From Edwardsiella anguillarum (GTDB taxonomy: Bacteria; Pseudomonadota; Gammaproteobacteria; Enterobacterales; Enterobacteriaceae): DNA of 64,000 nucleotides. The notes below the pieces were generated by a model. The model saw nothing but the letters and a program-made list of their open reading frames with translations. It was not told the DNA's origin and did not search any database. The stretch lies in assembly GCF_008801815.1 (NCBI RefSeq), contig NZ_VZOX01000013.1; one strand, written 5' to 3'. The translations under genes and the position numbers were made by a program. Below, one piece after another: positions 1 through 11,675 of the stretch (position 1 is the first letter of the stretch; each line of letters starts with the position of its first letter).

Positions 1-363
1 GCCCAGCACCACCGGGATCGGCTCCAGCTTGGGACGGCGGATCAGCGCCAGACGATTCATCAGGCTGTCCATGGCGCGCCCCGCCTGCTCTATGTTGGCG
101 GCACCAATTTCGCGACGCATTTCATCCAGGGTGACGGCGAACTGCCTGCGCTGGTACTCCTGGCTGACCATTTCCGCATAGCCCGCCAGATTGTCGGCGC
201 TGGGGCAGTGTTTGGCCGTGCTCATCACATCGGCAAAGTGTTCATCCCCACACTCCTCGGCCACCATCAGCGGATCGATCAGGTTACGGGCTCTGGCCTG
301 ACGCTGAATAACCCGGTACACCGTCCACTTCGGGGTGTGTGGATCATGCCGTCTCCTCCACAC
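1..363 (-). pseudogene. Phage replicative helicase (DnaB N-terminal domain-like), partial
   Basis: The minus-strand frame is open from a GTG at 363 to the left edge, 121 codons, and continues outside the window. The text around residues 25-70 (an LIDPLMVAEEC stretch, then a TAKHCPSADNL stretch and a YAEMVSQEYQRR helix) resembles the N-terminal DnaB domain of phage replicative helicases. About 40 residues that normally precede this are missing. A strong GGAGGAG ribosome site lies just before an ATG at 347, but that ATG is in another frame, which stops after 22 codons. A two-base slip in the CACACA run just after that ATG would join the two frames. I read it as a 5'-damaged phage gene; an intact gene with a GTG start is the alternative. 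Confidence 0.45.
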
Positions 364-416
364 CGCCTAAGTCACCGTCGTCCACTGTTGTTAGCGTCAT
401 CTATCCAGGAGGGATT

Positions 417-713
417 ATGGCCGCGATCACCAAGGGAAACTCCGTCAGGCCAGCACAGAAAAATGCACGCCAGCGCCGCCACGAACGCCGCAAAGCTCAG
501 GCCATCCAACGCGAGCTGATCGAGTCGCGTATCGATCATGCGCTAGGTTTAAAATTAGCGCACCGCCCTGCCCTAAACCGGGCAGAAATCGCCAGCAGGC
601 GCGAGTCGCATCGGGTAGAAGTGGTCGTGTTGTGCGCCGGTGGGCGCCAACAGCCGCAGCCCAGTTGGGACAACTGCTGTTTGGCACAGGTGGCGCTGTA
701 TAGGGTATCGTGA
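417..713 (+). CDS. Small basic phage-type protein, unknown function
   Basis: This is a 98-residue protein. The ATG at 417 is chosen because an AGGAGGG ribosome site lies a few bases upstream, although the frame is open further back. The first half is very rich in Arg, Lys and Gln (a QKNARQRRHERRKAQ stretch), followed by a short hydrophobic VEVVVLC segment. It is divergent from the helicase fragment on its left and convergent with the STAND gene on its right. I do not recognise the family; a nucleic-acid-binding role would fit the basic composition but is inference only. Confidence 0.5.
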   Translation: MAAITKGNSVRPAQKNARQRRHERRKAQAIQRELIESRIDHALGLKLAHRPALNRAEIASRRESHRVEVVVLCAGGRQQPQPSWDNCCLAQVALYRVS

Positions 714-831
714 CAATGGCGAGTGCAATTTACTAACTAAACGTCCGCGAAGAGCGAGGAGCGGACGTAACGCTGCACTCATCTGAAAAATTTGAGCGCA
801 GCGAGTAATTTTTTCCGTATGCAACGTTTTT

Positions 832-3618
832 TTAGCAGTTGGCCGCCCATCGATCAGCTTTAGCCTGCCAAGCTTTCTTTGTTTTTAGGTCATTTTGTTT
901 ATCTATAGCTTCGAAAATTACTTTAATAGCCTCATTTATGTCGCTTTTTATCAGTATTTCTGCTTTGTCATTCAAAAAACTCGGCAAGAACCAAGCTCCA
1001 CAATCACCACGTTTAGCCCCTTCGATTGATTTATCAATAGCTATAATTGCTCCTTCATCATCCCCCATTCCTCTAAGTCGCTTGGCAGTATTTTGATAAA
1101 AAAACGGATCCTTTTTTTCAATTTTATCTAGGTAAATACCCGCTTGCCCATATCGACCTATCTCGATAAAGAACTTCGCAACTTTTAGGTTTTCGTAATC
1201 GTTACTAGGCTGAGAGTCTATATAATACTGTTCCGCAAGCTTAGAAATTTCTACCAGTTTCTGCTCTTTATTCTCGTCATTGCTATATTTATATAAACGA
1301 TACAACGCCATCTGTATATCAGCATAAGCCATCATAAGTTTGGTGTTTTTATTTGCATTATCCGGAGCAGGCAAATTATAACTCAATGACTTGAATGCTT
1401 CAGGTAAATTATACCCAAGATAGCCAGATAGAGAACTTAACACCCTATAGGGATGGTCAAATGAGGAACGCAAAGTGAAAGATATATCTGCAACAAAGTC
1501 TTCAACTCTATTCTGGATGTATTTTTCTCGACATGATTTGTATTTCGAGTTAGATATTAAATCGTAAAAAGAAAGTATTACAGAATACGATTGTTCAGGG
1601 CTGACATTACCTAAAACTTTGTCTACGTATTTTTCAACCTCATCATACGACTTTTCGTTATCATAAATCCTTGCTAGTTGCAGCATGCATTGCTCACTAT
1701 CTGGAAACTTGTTGAGCAGTTCAATGAACAAATTTCTCGACGTTACAACATCCCCTTTCCATAAGTAAATCTTTGCGATATGGTGCTCAACAAGTAATTT
1801 TATATTCGAACCATCGGCAAGTGCTGAGTTAATCTTATTAAGCTTTTGAATCATCTCATCTGATTCAAGCTGATACTTTTCTTCATGAAGTTTTCTATCA
1901 ATTGATATTAGCTTTAACTCAATATTTTCGATTAGTAAAAGAATATCTTCAAAATTATTATTACTTAAGTCAAACCCTTCAATCTCAGCAATTAATTTAG
2001 ATTTAAAAACTAAGTTATCTGTGGTTTGGATTATTGCATACAACAAAGATTTTCGATGTTTGTCACATAAATTATCACGATAAAGTTTATTCAAAAGGTC
2101 GTTATGCATCACACAAAAACTATAGTACCCGGATTTTTTGTACTCATTTTCCACCCAGAGGACTTCGCATAATTCATTTTTAATGTCATGGATTTCTGTA
2201 GCGCTATCGAATAAATTCTTTATGGAAAGGAGAACGATTGAGTGAATACTTGAATAATTCACTCCTGAACGAACTATCAGAGAAACCTTTTCAAGATTCC
2301 TAATTGCCCTTGCTCCAAGGATTTTATTAAAGATATAGTTACTGACTTGCTCAGCACCTAAAAGTGAGATGAGAGAAAACTCTCTTCGAAATTTCCCTGC
2401 ATACTTTCCTATAACCAAGTCTGATATGGTTTGCGACTTTCCTTGTACAATTTCTTCTGTAATTTGACCGATTTCTTCGAGGAAATCATGTATTTCGTGG
2501 TTATTGTAATTTTCTTCTCTTATAATCTGGCATACAAGTTCCAAACAGAGAGGGTGACCGCCTATATGCTCAACTATTTCATCAATATATTTACTATCAA
2601 TATCTATTCTTTTTTCTATAACCTCCTTTGCTTCACTATTAGTCATTTCAGATAGATGAAAACAGATTTCCTTATCGGCTATTTTTTCTAACGAGGTTAT
2701 TATTACTCTACTTTCATCCCTAGCAAACGATTCAAACTCAGATTTAATATCAGAAACGTCACCAAAAAAATTATCTAGAATAACTAGGGTTTTATATGTA
2801 GAACAAAGATTAGCTAAATTTAGGTTGTTGTCAAAATCACCAACTTTAACTGACTTAAAGTTAAAGTTTTTATGCTCACCCAAGTTTACCCATATTATTG
2901 AGTCAAATTCAGCTTTTAATTTGTGAGCAATTCCAAGAACAATCTTGCTTTTACCAATTCCACTTACGCCATGAACAACTGAAACATAACTCTGATTTAT
3001 CGCTTCAATAATAGATTTTTCATCTTCCCGGACGACAAAGTCATGGGGTAAAGGAGGAAGATCATTTTGCATAGAAATTGCCGAGTAGATTTGACTTGCC
3101 GTCGGGAGATAATCAATTATTGAAAAAATAAATCGTTGGTTGCCAATGTTTTCCGCAACAATTGTTGCAATAGATTCTGAATCAAGAATGACAACCTCTT
3201 GTTTAATCCCAATATGACGAATAACTTTGTTTACGCTATCAAGCCTTCCGCCTTTGGCTTCCTGATTTGCAAATAAAATAATCTTTGAACATTGACTACT
3301 ATTTTTCAGAGCTGACTTAATATCCTTTATCGGCTTTGTATTTTCTAACTTCAAATTTATCAGTTCTTTGAATTTTTTCCCAAAAACATCAAAGTAATCA
3401 TTATCCGTCCCACACTGACCAACAATTTCAAAATTATTCGTAGAGAAATCAACTGTTCGACTAATAGGTTTTGCAAATAAATTACTACCTTTATGAATGG
3501 ATTCCTCACCGACAATAATTTCAAATATTGGCTTGCAAAAATATTCGAACTCAGTTCCATTCAGACAAATGAGGTCATCAACTACTTTCTTGATAAGTGC
3601 TCTTTTTAGAAAATCCAT
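832..3618 (-). CDS. STAND NTPase with nuclease-like N-terminus and repeat C-terminus (Avs-like defence candidate)
   Basis: A 928-residue protein. Residues 1-160 look like a PD-(D/E)xK-type domain: E23, D57, and a strand with GQCGTDNDYF at 67-76, where relatives often carry a Glu in place of Q68. Residues about 200-460 form a P-loop STAND module: Walker A GVSGIGKS at 217-224, Walker B LVILDN near 278-283, and a GGHPLCLEL motif (the GLPLAL box) at 353-361. The remaining 450 residues are helical with TPR-like spacing, the usual sensor part of STAND proteins. Known antiviral STAND (Avs) proteins bind phage proteins through this part and then fire the N-terminal effector. The gene is single, visibly AT-rich, and sits inside a GC-rich prophage arm, so it looks like transferred cargo. 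The domain call is firm; the defence role is inference. Confidence 0.75.
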   Translation of the reverse strand: MDFLKRALIKKVVDDLICLNGTEFEYFCKPIFEIIVGEESIHKGSNLFAKPISRTVDFSTNNFEIVGQCGTDNDYFDVFGKKFKELINLKLENTKPIKDIKSALKNSSQCSKIILFANQEAKGGRLDSVNKVIRHIGIKQEVVILDSESIATIVAENIGNQRFIFSIIDYLPTASQIYSAISMQNDLPPLPHDFVVREDEKSIIEAINQSYVSVVHGVSGIGKSKIVLGIAHKLKAEFDSIIWVNLGEHKNFNFKSVKVGDFDNNLNLANLCSTYKTLVILDNFFGDVSDIKSEFESFARDESRVIITSLEKIADKEICFHLSEMTNSEAKEVIEKRIDIDSKYIDEIVEHIGGHPLCLELVCQIIREENYNNHEIHDFLEEIGQITEEIVQGKSQTISDLVIGKYAGKFRREFSLISLLGAEQVSNYIFNKILGARAIRNLEKVSLIVRSGVNYSSIHSIVLLSIKNLFDSATEIHDIKNELCEVLWVENEYKKSGYYSFCVMHNDLLNKLYRDNLCDKHRKSLLYAIIQTTDNLVFKSKLIAEIEGFDLSNNNFEDILLLIENIELKLISIDRKLHEEKYQLESDEMIQKLNKINSALADGSNIKLLVEHHIAKIYLWKGDVVTSRNLFIELLNKFPDSEQCMLQLARIYDNEKSYDEVEKYVDKVLGNVSPEQSYSVILSFYDLISNSKYKSCREKYIQNRVEDFVADISFTLRSSFDHPYRVLSSLSGYLGYNLPEAFKSLSYNLPAPDNANKNTKLMMAYADIQMALYRLYKYSNDENKEQKLVEISKLAEQYYIDSQPSNDYENLKVAKFFIEIGRYGQAGIYLDKIEKKDPFFYQNTAKRLRGMGDDEGAIIAIDKSIEGAKRGDCGAWFLPSFLNDKAEILIKSDINEAIKVIFEAIDKQNDLKTKKAWQAKADRWAANC

Positions 3619-4269
3619 AATATCTAGTCGTCTTATCCAATTAATTGAATTTAACTATAGTGTGACTACAGTTCCTAGGTAACTCTGGGTGCTAAAATTT
3701 GTATATTATATTGCCATAGATTCCCCTGTTATTCTAGATAACAAACGAAAATAAAATTACCAATATAAACCAATAGGTTAAAGCCAACCTTTGCAAGCCG
3801 TGATTAAAAGCATACAAGTGCATTGTAAGTTTTTGCGGACCTGTTATTATTTAAGATAATCCGCCCTAAGTGTCTAAACTGGAGTAATTTTCAATTTTCA
3901 GCAACAAATACATTTTTCAGCAGATTTACGCAAAGTGAGCCTGTCTTTTGGTAAAAGAAAATAATATTGTGTATTCAGCAAAATGTACGGCCAATGTCCG
4001 CTCCTGGCATAAAGCCGACTTTCAGCATAATTACGACACGCAATCAATTATTAACTAACACACGATAAGCAATAATATTATTTTAAATAAAAATCACCAT
4101 GCCCACCTGCGGTCTGCACTGTCATAACGGGCGTCATGGCGGTGAGCCACAGACCGCAGCTGGATATGTTATTACACCACCGCGCCGATGTTCCCCGCCG
4201 TACCGGCCTATCCATTCAGCCCCCTCCCCGCCTTATCGGGCTATTTCTACCACACCATGGAGAACCATC
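3619..4269. other. AT-rich non-coding stretch between the STAND gene and the RecE operon
   Basis: There is no supportable gene here. The first 460 bases are AT-rich like the STAND gene, with many short A and T runs, and must contain its promoter and probably the rightward promoter of the rec operon. Composition turns GC-rich near 4100. A lambdoid prophage would be expected to carry CI and Cro repressors around here, and none is visible. Confidence 0.5.
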
Positions 4270-4572
4270 ATGTCTATTGAAGCACTGCAAAACGCCGTCG
4301 CCATCCTGCTGCAAAAACCAGAGCGCCCCTTCGCCGTCGGCGATGTGGTGATCAAAAAAGAGGGCATCGGCAATATCACCACGCGCCCACACATTGGCGA
4401 AAAGGCTATCGTCAGCCATGTGTTTGCAACCCCGGTGATCAACCTGCAGGAAAAGTGCGGCACCCCTTACTATTCACAGCTCTACGATATCCGCGTCGCC
4501 TTCTTTGACCGCGACGGGGATTTGGTCGAGCTGGCCGAAGACGCACGCCGTTTCCGCCACGCAGACGACTAA
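4270..4572 (+). CDS. Small phage protein upstream of recE, unknown function
   Basis: This is a 100-residue acidic protein starting at an ATG preceded by GGAG. The frame is open upstream to 4099, but that part is Pro-rich, has no ribosome site and reads like non-coding DNA. The visible content is a short N-terminal helix, then a beta-rich stretch (FAVGDVVIKKEGIG) that could be a small SH3-like barrel, and a charged tail. It is the first gene of the rightward recE-recT run, with recE following about 105 bases on. I do not recognise the family. Confidence 0.55.
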   Translation: MSIEALQNAVAILLQKPERPFAVGDVVIKKEGIGNITTRPHIGEKAIVSHVFATPVINLQEKCGTPYYSQLYDIRVAFFDRDGDLVELAEDARRFRHADD

Positions 4573-4677
4573 CCCCTACCCCAGGCCGGGCAGCCCCAGC
4601 GCTGTCCGGCCACCCGCACGCTGTTTTTCCCTTTGCTTCACCCTTTCCTCTTTGCTTTTCGCCAGGAGAACATCGCC

Positions 4678-7200
<2,523 letters not shown>

Positions 7201-7209
7201 GGAGCCCAT

Positions 7210-8280
7210 ATGAAAACGGAAACCACCGACAACAGCCACAACGCGCTGATCGATAACGTCACCATCCTGACCAATGGCGAACTGTTTGACCGCCTGATGA
7301 CCCTCTCCCGCGTTATGGCCGGCAGCGGCGCCATGGTGCCCGCCCACTTCCAGAAGAGTCCCGACGCCTGCATGGCCGTCACCATGCAGGCCGCCCGCTG
7401 GGGTATGGACCCCTTCGCCGTCGCGCAGAAAACCCACATCGTCAGCGGCACCCTGGGGTATGAGGCGCAGCTGGTCAACGCCATCATCACCACCATGTCG
7501 CCCACCAAAGATCGCCTGCACTACGACTGGTTCGGCCCCTGGGAAAACGTGATCGGAAAATTTACCGAGAAAACCTCCGCCAAGGGGCACAGCTACATCG
7601 CGCCGGGCTGGACGCTGGCCGATGAAAAAGGCTGTGGGATTAAGGTCTGGGCCACCCTGCGCGGCGAAACCGCGCCGCGCGAACTGGTGCTGATGCTCTC
7701 CCAGGCCCAGGTACGCAACTCCACCCTGTGGGCCAGCGATCCCAAGCAGCAGCTGGCCTACCTGGCCGCCAAACGCTGGGCGCGTCTCTACACCCCGGAC
7801 GTATTGCTGGGCGTCTACTCCACCGACGAACTGGAAAATCCCATCGCGCGGGAAGAAAAAGACATCACCCCCAGCGTCTCCATCAGCGATCTGGTAGACA
7901 GCGCCAGCTCAGCAAACGACGCGCAACCGGAGGTGCCAGCGGACAGCCACGACGCCACGCTGGGCGAAAGCTTGCGTCAAGCCTTGGAAGAGGCCTCGAC
8001 ACTGGAGGCAATCCGTCAGGTTGAACAGCGCATCGCCCAACATAAATCCACGCTGGGCAGCCAGCTGCTGTTCGAACTGCGCGGGAAAAGCCAGAAAAAG
8101 CGCAGCGGCTATAAGGCGGTGCAGGAGATCGAAGCCGCGTTCGATGCGCTGTCTCCCGCCGATCGCGCCGCCTTTCAGCAGCTGGAAAATCTGGTCAACA
8201 ACCGTCTGGCGATCCTGCCGCCCGGCGAACAGCAGCGCTTCACCCTGGCACTCGACGATCTGCGCGCCGAATACGCCTGA
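7210..8280 (+). CDS. recT: RecT-family single-strand annealing protein
   Basis: A 356-residue protein starting 9 bases after recE behind GGAG. RecT proteins coat single-stranded DNA and anneal it to a complementary strand; with RecE they give RecA-independent recombination. The core at residues 40-210 has the family pattern: MAVTMQAARWGMDP, then KTHIVSGTLGYEAQLVNA, then WASDPKQQLAYLAAKRWARL. E. coli RecT is about 269 residues, so this one has a C-terminal extension of roughly 100 residues, charged and probably helical (LREALEEAS-type heptads, KSQKKRSGYKAVQEIEAAF). The extension may contact another phage protein, but nothing shows which. Confidence 0.9.
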   Translation: MKTETTDNSHNALIDNVTILTNGELFDRLMTLSRVMAGSGAMVPAHFQKSPDACMAVTMQAARWGMDPFAVAQKTHIVSGTLGYEAQLVNAIITTMSPTKDRLHYDWFGPWENVIGKFTEKTSAKGHSYIAPGWTLADEKGCGIKVWATLRGETAPRELVLMLSQAQVRNSTLWASDPKQQLAYLAAKRWARLYTPDVLLGVYSTDELENPIAREEKDITPSVSISDLVDSASSANDAQPEVPADSHDATLGESLRQALEEASTLEAIRQVEQRIAQHKSTLGSQLLFELRGKSQKKRSGYKAVQEIEAAFDALSPADRAAFQQLENLVNNRLAILPPGEQQRFTLALDDLRAEYA

Positions 8281-8298
8281 TTCAGGAGCAAATGCACT

Positions 8299-8601
8299 AT
8301 GGAAAATCACCGAAAATCCCCCGCGGACAGCGCGCGCCAACGGCAGATCCAGCGCATCGTCGCCGACGTCATCACCCTGCTCCCTCTGCTGCGAGCCGGA
8401 CAGCCCAACCCGCAGTTTGATGGTAAGTCATGGCGCCAATGGTCAGCCGACCGCCTGCGCGACCGGGCGGCGGCGTTCTGCCCGCCCAGGCCGCGATCCC
8501 CACATTCCACGGCCGCGCCCCAGCCTGCGCCGTTATCCCCCCAGGACACCGCGCCCGTCTACCGACGCGGCCCCGGCGGCGCAATTTACCGCGGCGACTG
8601 A
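8299..8601 (+). CDS. Small phage protein after recT, unknown function
   Basis: 100 residues, starting 18 bases after recT with AGGAGCAAATGCACT upstream. The first half is helical and basic (RQRQIQRIVADVITLLPLLRA); the second half is Pro- and Arg-rich and probably disordered. It lies in the same rightward operon. The family is not recognised, and the rich, open reading in several frames here lowers confidence. Confidence 0.45.
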   Translation: MENHRKSPADSARQRQIQRIVADVITLLPLLRAGQPNPQFDGKSWRQWSADRLRDRAAAFCPPRPRSPHSTAAPQPAPLSPQDTAPVYRRGPGGAIYRGD

Positions 8602-8664
8602 ACGCGACCGTGCCCGCCCCGGCCACCACCGGGGCTCCCCCTTTCACATTAACCGGAGTCGATA

Positions 8665-8814
8665 ATGAAAACGCCCCCCATCAATGGCCTGTATGGCTAC
8701 AAGCTCAGCGGCAAAGCGCTGCGCCACCCACCGGGCGATCCCCACGGCTGGCCCCTATTTCTGGTCTGCCTGATCGTCGCCGGGCTGGCCCTGCTGCTGA
8801 TCCACCTGCTGTAA
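8665..8814 (+). CDS. 49-residue single-pass membrane protein
   Basis: ATG at 8665 follows CCGGAG. The protein has a polar N-terminal half (MKTPPINGLYGYKLSGKAL) and a clear membrane helix at about residues 30-49 (LFLVCLIVAGLALLLIHLL) reaching the C-terminus. It sits in the prophage operon between two small genes. Such small membrane proteins in this position often act in lysogeny functions such as superinfection exclusion, but nothing here shows that. Confidence 0.5.
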   Translation: MKTPPINGLYGYKLSGKALRHPPGDPHGWPLFLVCLIVAGLALLLIHLL

Positions 8815-8843
8815 CGCCCCCTTCCACCGGCAAGGAGCCCAGG

Positions 8844-9311
8844 ATGAAACCCAGAGATATCACGCCAGAAGAAGAGTACGACGACGATCTGTACGATCCC
8901 TTAATCTACCCCACGTCGCACACCCCGGACGATCGCTGCGACCACACGGCCCAGCTTATCTGGCATATGCGCCAGCGCGCGACCATCCGCAGCGGCGCAG
9001 CATGGACACCCTGCCCTCGTCCCGTGCCGAGCGAACCCACACAGCGGCGCCGGGCGCCAACGCGCCTCAACATCGGCCTGCGCCGCAGCTACTCCAGCAC
9101 CATCATCACGGCGGTTTACCAGCTGCACCTGCGCCACACCGCTGCCCACGAAATCGCCGCCCTGCTCGGCATTCCGCCTAAAAAAGTGGAGCTACTGCTG
9201 CAGCATAAAACCCAAACCCAGCGCCGCGCCTGGCAACAGGTCCACCAAAGCAACCGCCTGCCGGGCAAACGGGAGATCCTGGCGCAGCTGGTCAGGGGGT
9301 TACCGGGGTGA
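8844..9311 (+). CDS. Phage protein with helix-turn-helix-like C-terminus
   Basis: 155 residues; the ATG at 8844 follows AAGGAGCCCAGG, so the much longer upstream open frame is not used. The N-terminus is very acidic (EEEYDDDLYDPLIY). The C-terminal part, residues about 95-140, has TAAHEIAALLGIPPKKVELLLQHK, which reads like a helix-turn-helix, with a basic tail. It is the last gene of the rightward recET operon before the AT-rich cargo gene. A regulatory role is inference from the fold hint only. Confidence 0.5.
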   Translation: MKPRDITPEEEYDDDLYDPLIYPTSHTPDDRCDHTAQLIWHMRQRATIRSGAAWTPCPRPVPSEPTQRRRAPTRLNIGLRRSYSSTIITAVYQLHLRHTAAHEIAALLGIPPKKVELLLQHKTQTQRRAWQQVHQSNRLPGKREILAQLVRGLPG

Positions 9312-9958
9312 AGGTTAGGGTTCTATTGGGTGGGTAGTATCGGCGCGTATCGGGGGGATAGCAGGTGAGCGCCGAGTCTACCCGTGGTAAGCCGTTTACC
9401 ACGGGTGACATCGGTAACCATCTGCTTAGATGGTCGCTAAGAGTGAGGGACGGACCACATTCTCCGAAGAAAAACATCACTGTATGTTGGAACAGCTCAT
9501 GTAAAAAACTGTATAAAACAAAGGACAAAAGCCATGCCCGGCGGCTCACTTATAGGGGGTATACCTGCTCTGTGTGAATAGCAAAAGGCCAACGGAGTGA
9601 ATTTTTCTTTAAATTTTTTAACAACAACGCCGTCGTTATATTCATTTATTTAATCGAGCCACATAAATATGTATGGAGATTATATTAATGGTTTTCTTTA
9701 TACGCCATAGCAATCATATTATTTTGCCATAAATTGTAATTGTAATGAGTAACACTTTTGTGTAATGATGCGATGTATCGATACGCTTAGTATCACAGCA
9801 GCCTCACTATTGCAACACGCAACAAGAGAGCGCAATGACGCCATTTCAATTTATTTATTTTCTAATGTTGTTTTAATTGCATTAAATCAATGAATATAAC
9901 AAATATTGGATTCGCGGCGCGCTTATATGTTTCAATACAGATGAGAGAGGTGTGGAAT
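9312..9958. other. Non-coding stretch and leader before the DUF1028 gene
   Basis: Frames at 9365-9577 (+) and 9292-9549 (-) are open but have no good ribosome site or recognisable content. From about 9600 the composition becomes strongly AT-rich, matching the following gene and marking the left edge of a probable insertion. The promoter of the DUF1028 gene must lie in this part. Confidence 0.4.
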
Positions 9959-11173
9959 ATGAAAGAATTAAATATATTTATATTTTCTGTATTAATTACC
10001 TCATTCAACGCAAATGCAACGTTCTCTCTTGTTGCCTACGATGAAAGCAGTGGAATTTATGGTGTAGCATTCGCCAGCTGTGTTTACCTACCACCTAACA
10101 TAGACATAACAGATAAAGTGAATGCCCTTACACCTATTGGAACAATAACAACACAAGCAACGGTGAACTTTAATAATATAAATTTAAGCAATGGAAAAGA
10201 TATGATTCTTAGAAACGTTAGAGGGAATCAGATTCTTGAATGGCTATATGACCATGACCAGGATGGAACTGAAGGGAGAGATTCAAGACAATTTTTAATA
10301 TTAAGCAATCCATCATCAGGTCCAGTTGAGGGGTATGTGTTTACTGGTGATGAGGTTCCTTCCGTCAAAGGGAGTATCATTAGAGATAATCTTGTTATTG
10401 CTGGAAACACTCTACATTCTAATACACTGAATGCAATGCTAGACGGATATATGGAACAGCGCGATTTTTTTGTTGAAAAATTACTGAGCGGCCTTACGTC
10501 TGTACGCGATCGTGGATTGGGTGATTTGAGATGTGATGGGACATCATCTTATACGGCATTTATAAAGATAAATGATAGAAGTTGGTTTTATAATTCGAGA
10601 GATATTGATGAGGATGCCGTAAGTGGATTGGAGAAAATAATTAATGGAAGACAAAAACCACGGGTATGCCTTAACTTAGTTTCAGGAACGGCTTTTCTTG
10701 CTAATATTGACATAAAAGGAAGCGGTCATTATGTTGGCCCATATGGCGTTGGTAGTAAAGTCTGCGATGATGCAAAACCGAGGGATATATTTACTCCCCA
10801 GCTTAATATTGTGGCAGGGGCACATAAGACATGCCCAAGTGTAGCTATAGGAGAATATACTGAAATCGTAAATTATGATGCTTGGGGAACCACGTTTTCG
10901 CCTCATTGTATCCTTAAGAACGATCATCTAGAGGTGTATGCTGACCCACATCAAAAAGGTGAATCCTTGAACATCCTTCAAGATATCTCTGATCTTAGTC
11001 AATATAATTTCTCCAAACGCATATCATCTTTCGCCATCCCTCATGGATGGACGGTACGTTTCTTCGAAGATAAGAATTTTAGCGGAAATTACTATACTCG
11101 CGTTGAGGGTGATACAGAAGCGAGCGCCTTTGATAATAAGGCTAGTTCAGTTCGCATACTCAGTCGAGAATGA
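9959..11173 (+). CDS. Secreted DUF1028 (Ntn-hydrolase-like) protein with beta/gamma-crystallin-like tail
   Basis: 404 residues from the ATG at 9959, which follows GAGG and begins a typical signal peptide (MKELNIFIFSVLITSFNANA). Predicted cleavage leaves Thr as residue 1 of the mature protein (TFSLVAYDESSGIYGVAFAS), the start pattern of the DUF1028 family, whose fold is related to Ntn hydrolases. Residues about 355-400 (GWTVRFFEDKNFSGNYY, then SSVRIL) look like a beta/gamma-crystallin Greek-key motif. The gene is AT-rich, unlike the recET genes, and sits between prophage genes and an IS remnant, so it is probable cargo that is exported to the periplasm or beyond. Activity is unknown. Confidence 0.65.
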   Translation: MKELNIFIFSVLITSFNANATFSLVAYDESSGIYGVAFASCVYLPPNIDITDKVNALTPIGTITTQATVNFNNINLSNGKDMILRNVRGNQILEWLYDHDQDGTEGRDSRQFLILSNPSSGPVEGYVFTGDEVPSVKGSIIRDNLVIAGNTLHSNTLNAMLDGYMEQRDFFVEKLLSGLTSVRDRGLGDLRCDGTSSYTAFIKINDRSWFYNSRDIDEDAVSGLEKIINGRQKPRVCLNLVSGTAFLANIDIKGSGHYVGPYGVGSKVCDDAKPRDIFTPQLNIVAGAHKTCPSVAIGEYTEIVNYDAWGTTFSPHCILKNDHLEVYADPHQKGESLNILQDISDLSQYNFSKRISSFAIPHGWTVRFFEDKNFSGNYYTRVEGDTEASAFDNKASSVRILSRE

Positions 11174-11338
11174 TGTTTTAGGATAGCAATAATCACTTAA
11201 CGTCATCGTTACTTGATTGGTGTCGCAATGTAAGTATATTTTTTATTGTTTCATTTCTGATGTTAAATCACTTATCCTCAGATCATTACGCTTTTGTCAG
11301 TCCGACTCCCTACGGGGTGCGGGCTGACGGTTTACATG

Positions 11339-11675
11339 GACCCTGTACACGATTCTGTGTAAATGCCCTTTCTCAGAAGTGACCGTCCCGGCGGTCACCG
11401 AACTCGATAATATAGCCGTTACGGGAGTTAGCTCCCGATTTGGGCTGATTTTTATCGTAGCCCAAATGGTGGGACATTTCAGCGTTGAGAGCAGCCTCAA
11501 CGCCGATTTTTTTCAACAGGCGATCGAACTGGCTGAGATCGTCAGGAGTTTTGAGATTTTTGGCCAGTTCGTTAGCCAGGGCCTGCAACTGTTTTTCGTC
11601 CATAAATTAACCTGCTTTTGATGTTGGATTGAACATATCAAAATCAGGTAATTACACAAAATTATGTACAGGCTC
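11339..11675 (-). mobile_element. Internally deleted IS256-family element (MITE-like)
   Basis: A 337-base unit bounded by imperfect inverted ends: GACCCTGTACACGATTCTGT on the left, and GAGCCTGTACATAATTTTGT read inward from the right. Inside is the start of an IS256-type transposase joined to the 3' end region, with most of the gene deleted. Flanking 8-base duplications are not evident. The element cannot encode its own transposase but keeps both ends, so it could move in trans. Confidence 0.7.
11373..11603 (-). pseudogene. IS256-family transposase, truncated
   Basis: 76 codons. The first 66 or so are the N-terminus of an IS256-type mutator transposase (MDEKQLQALANELAKNLKT start, then AEMSHHLGYDKNQ and SRNGY). 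The DDE catalytic domain is absent; the frame then runs into the terminal region of the element and stops. It lies wholly inside the inverted ends at 11339-11675. Confidence 0.8.

Noticed and set aside
9292..9577. Small frames on both strands after the last recET-operon gene, one with a hydrophobic start
   Set aside because: No ribosome site and no match to known small toxins; the overlap of strands speaks against both.
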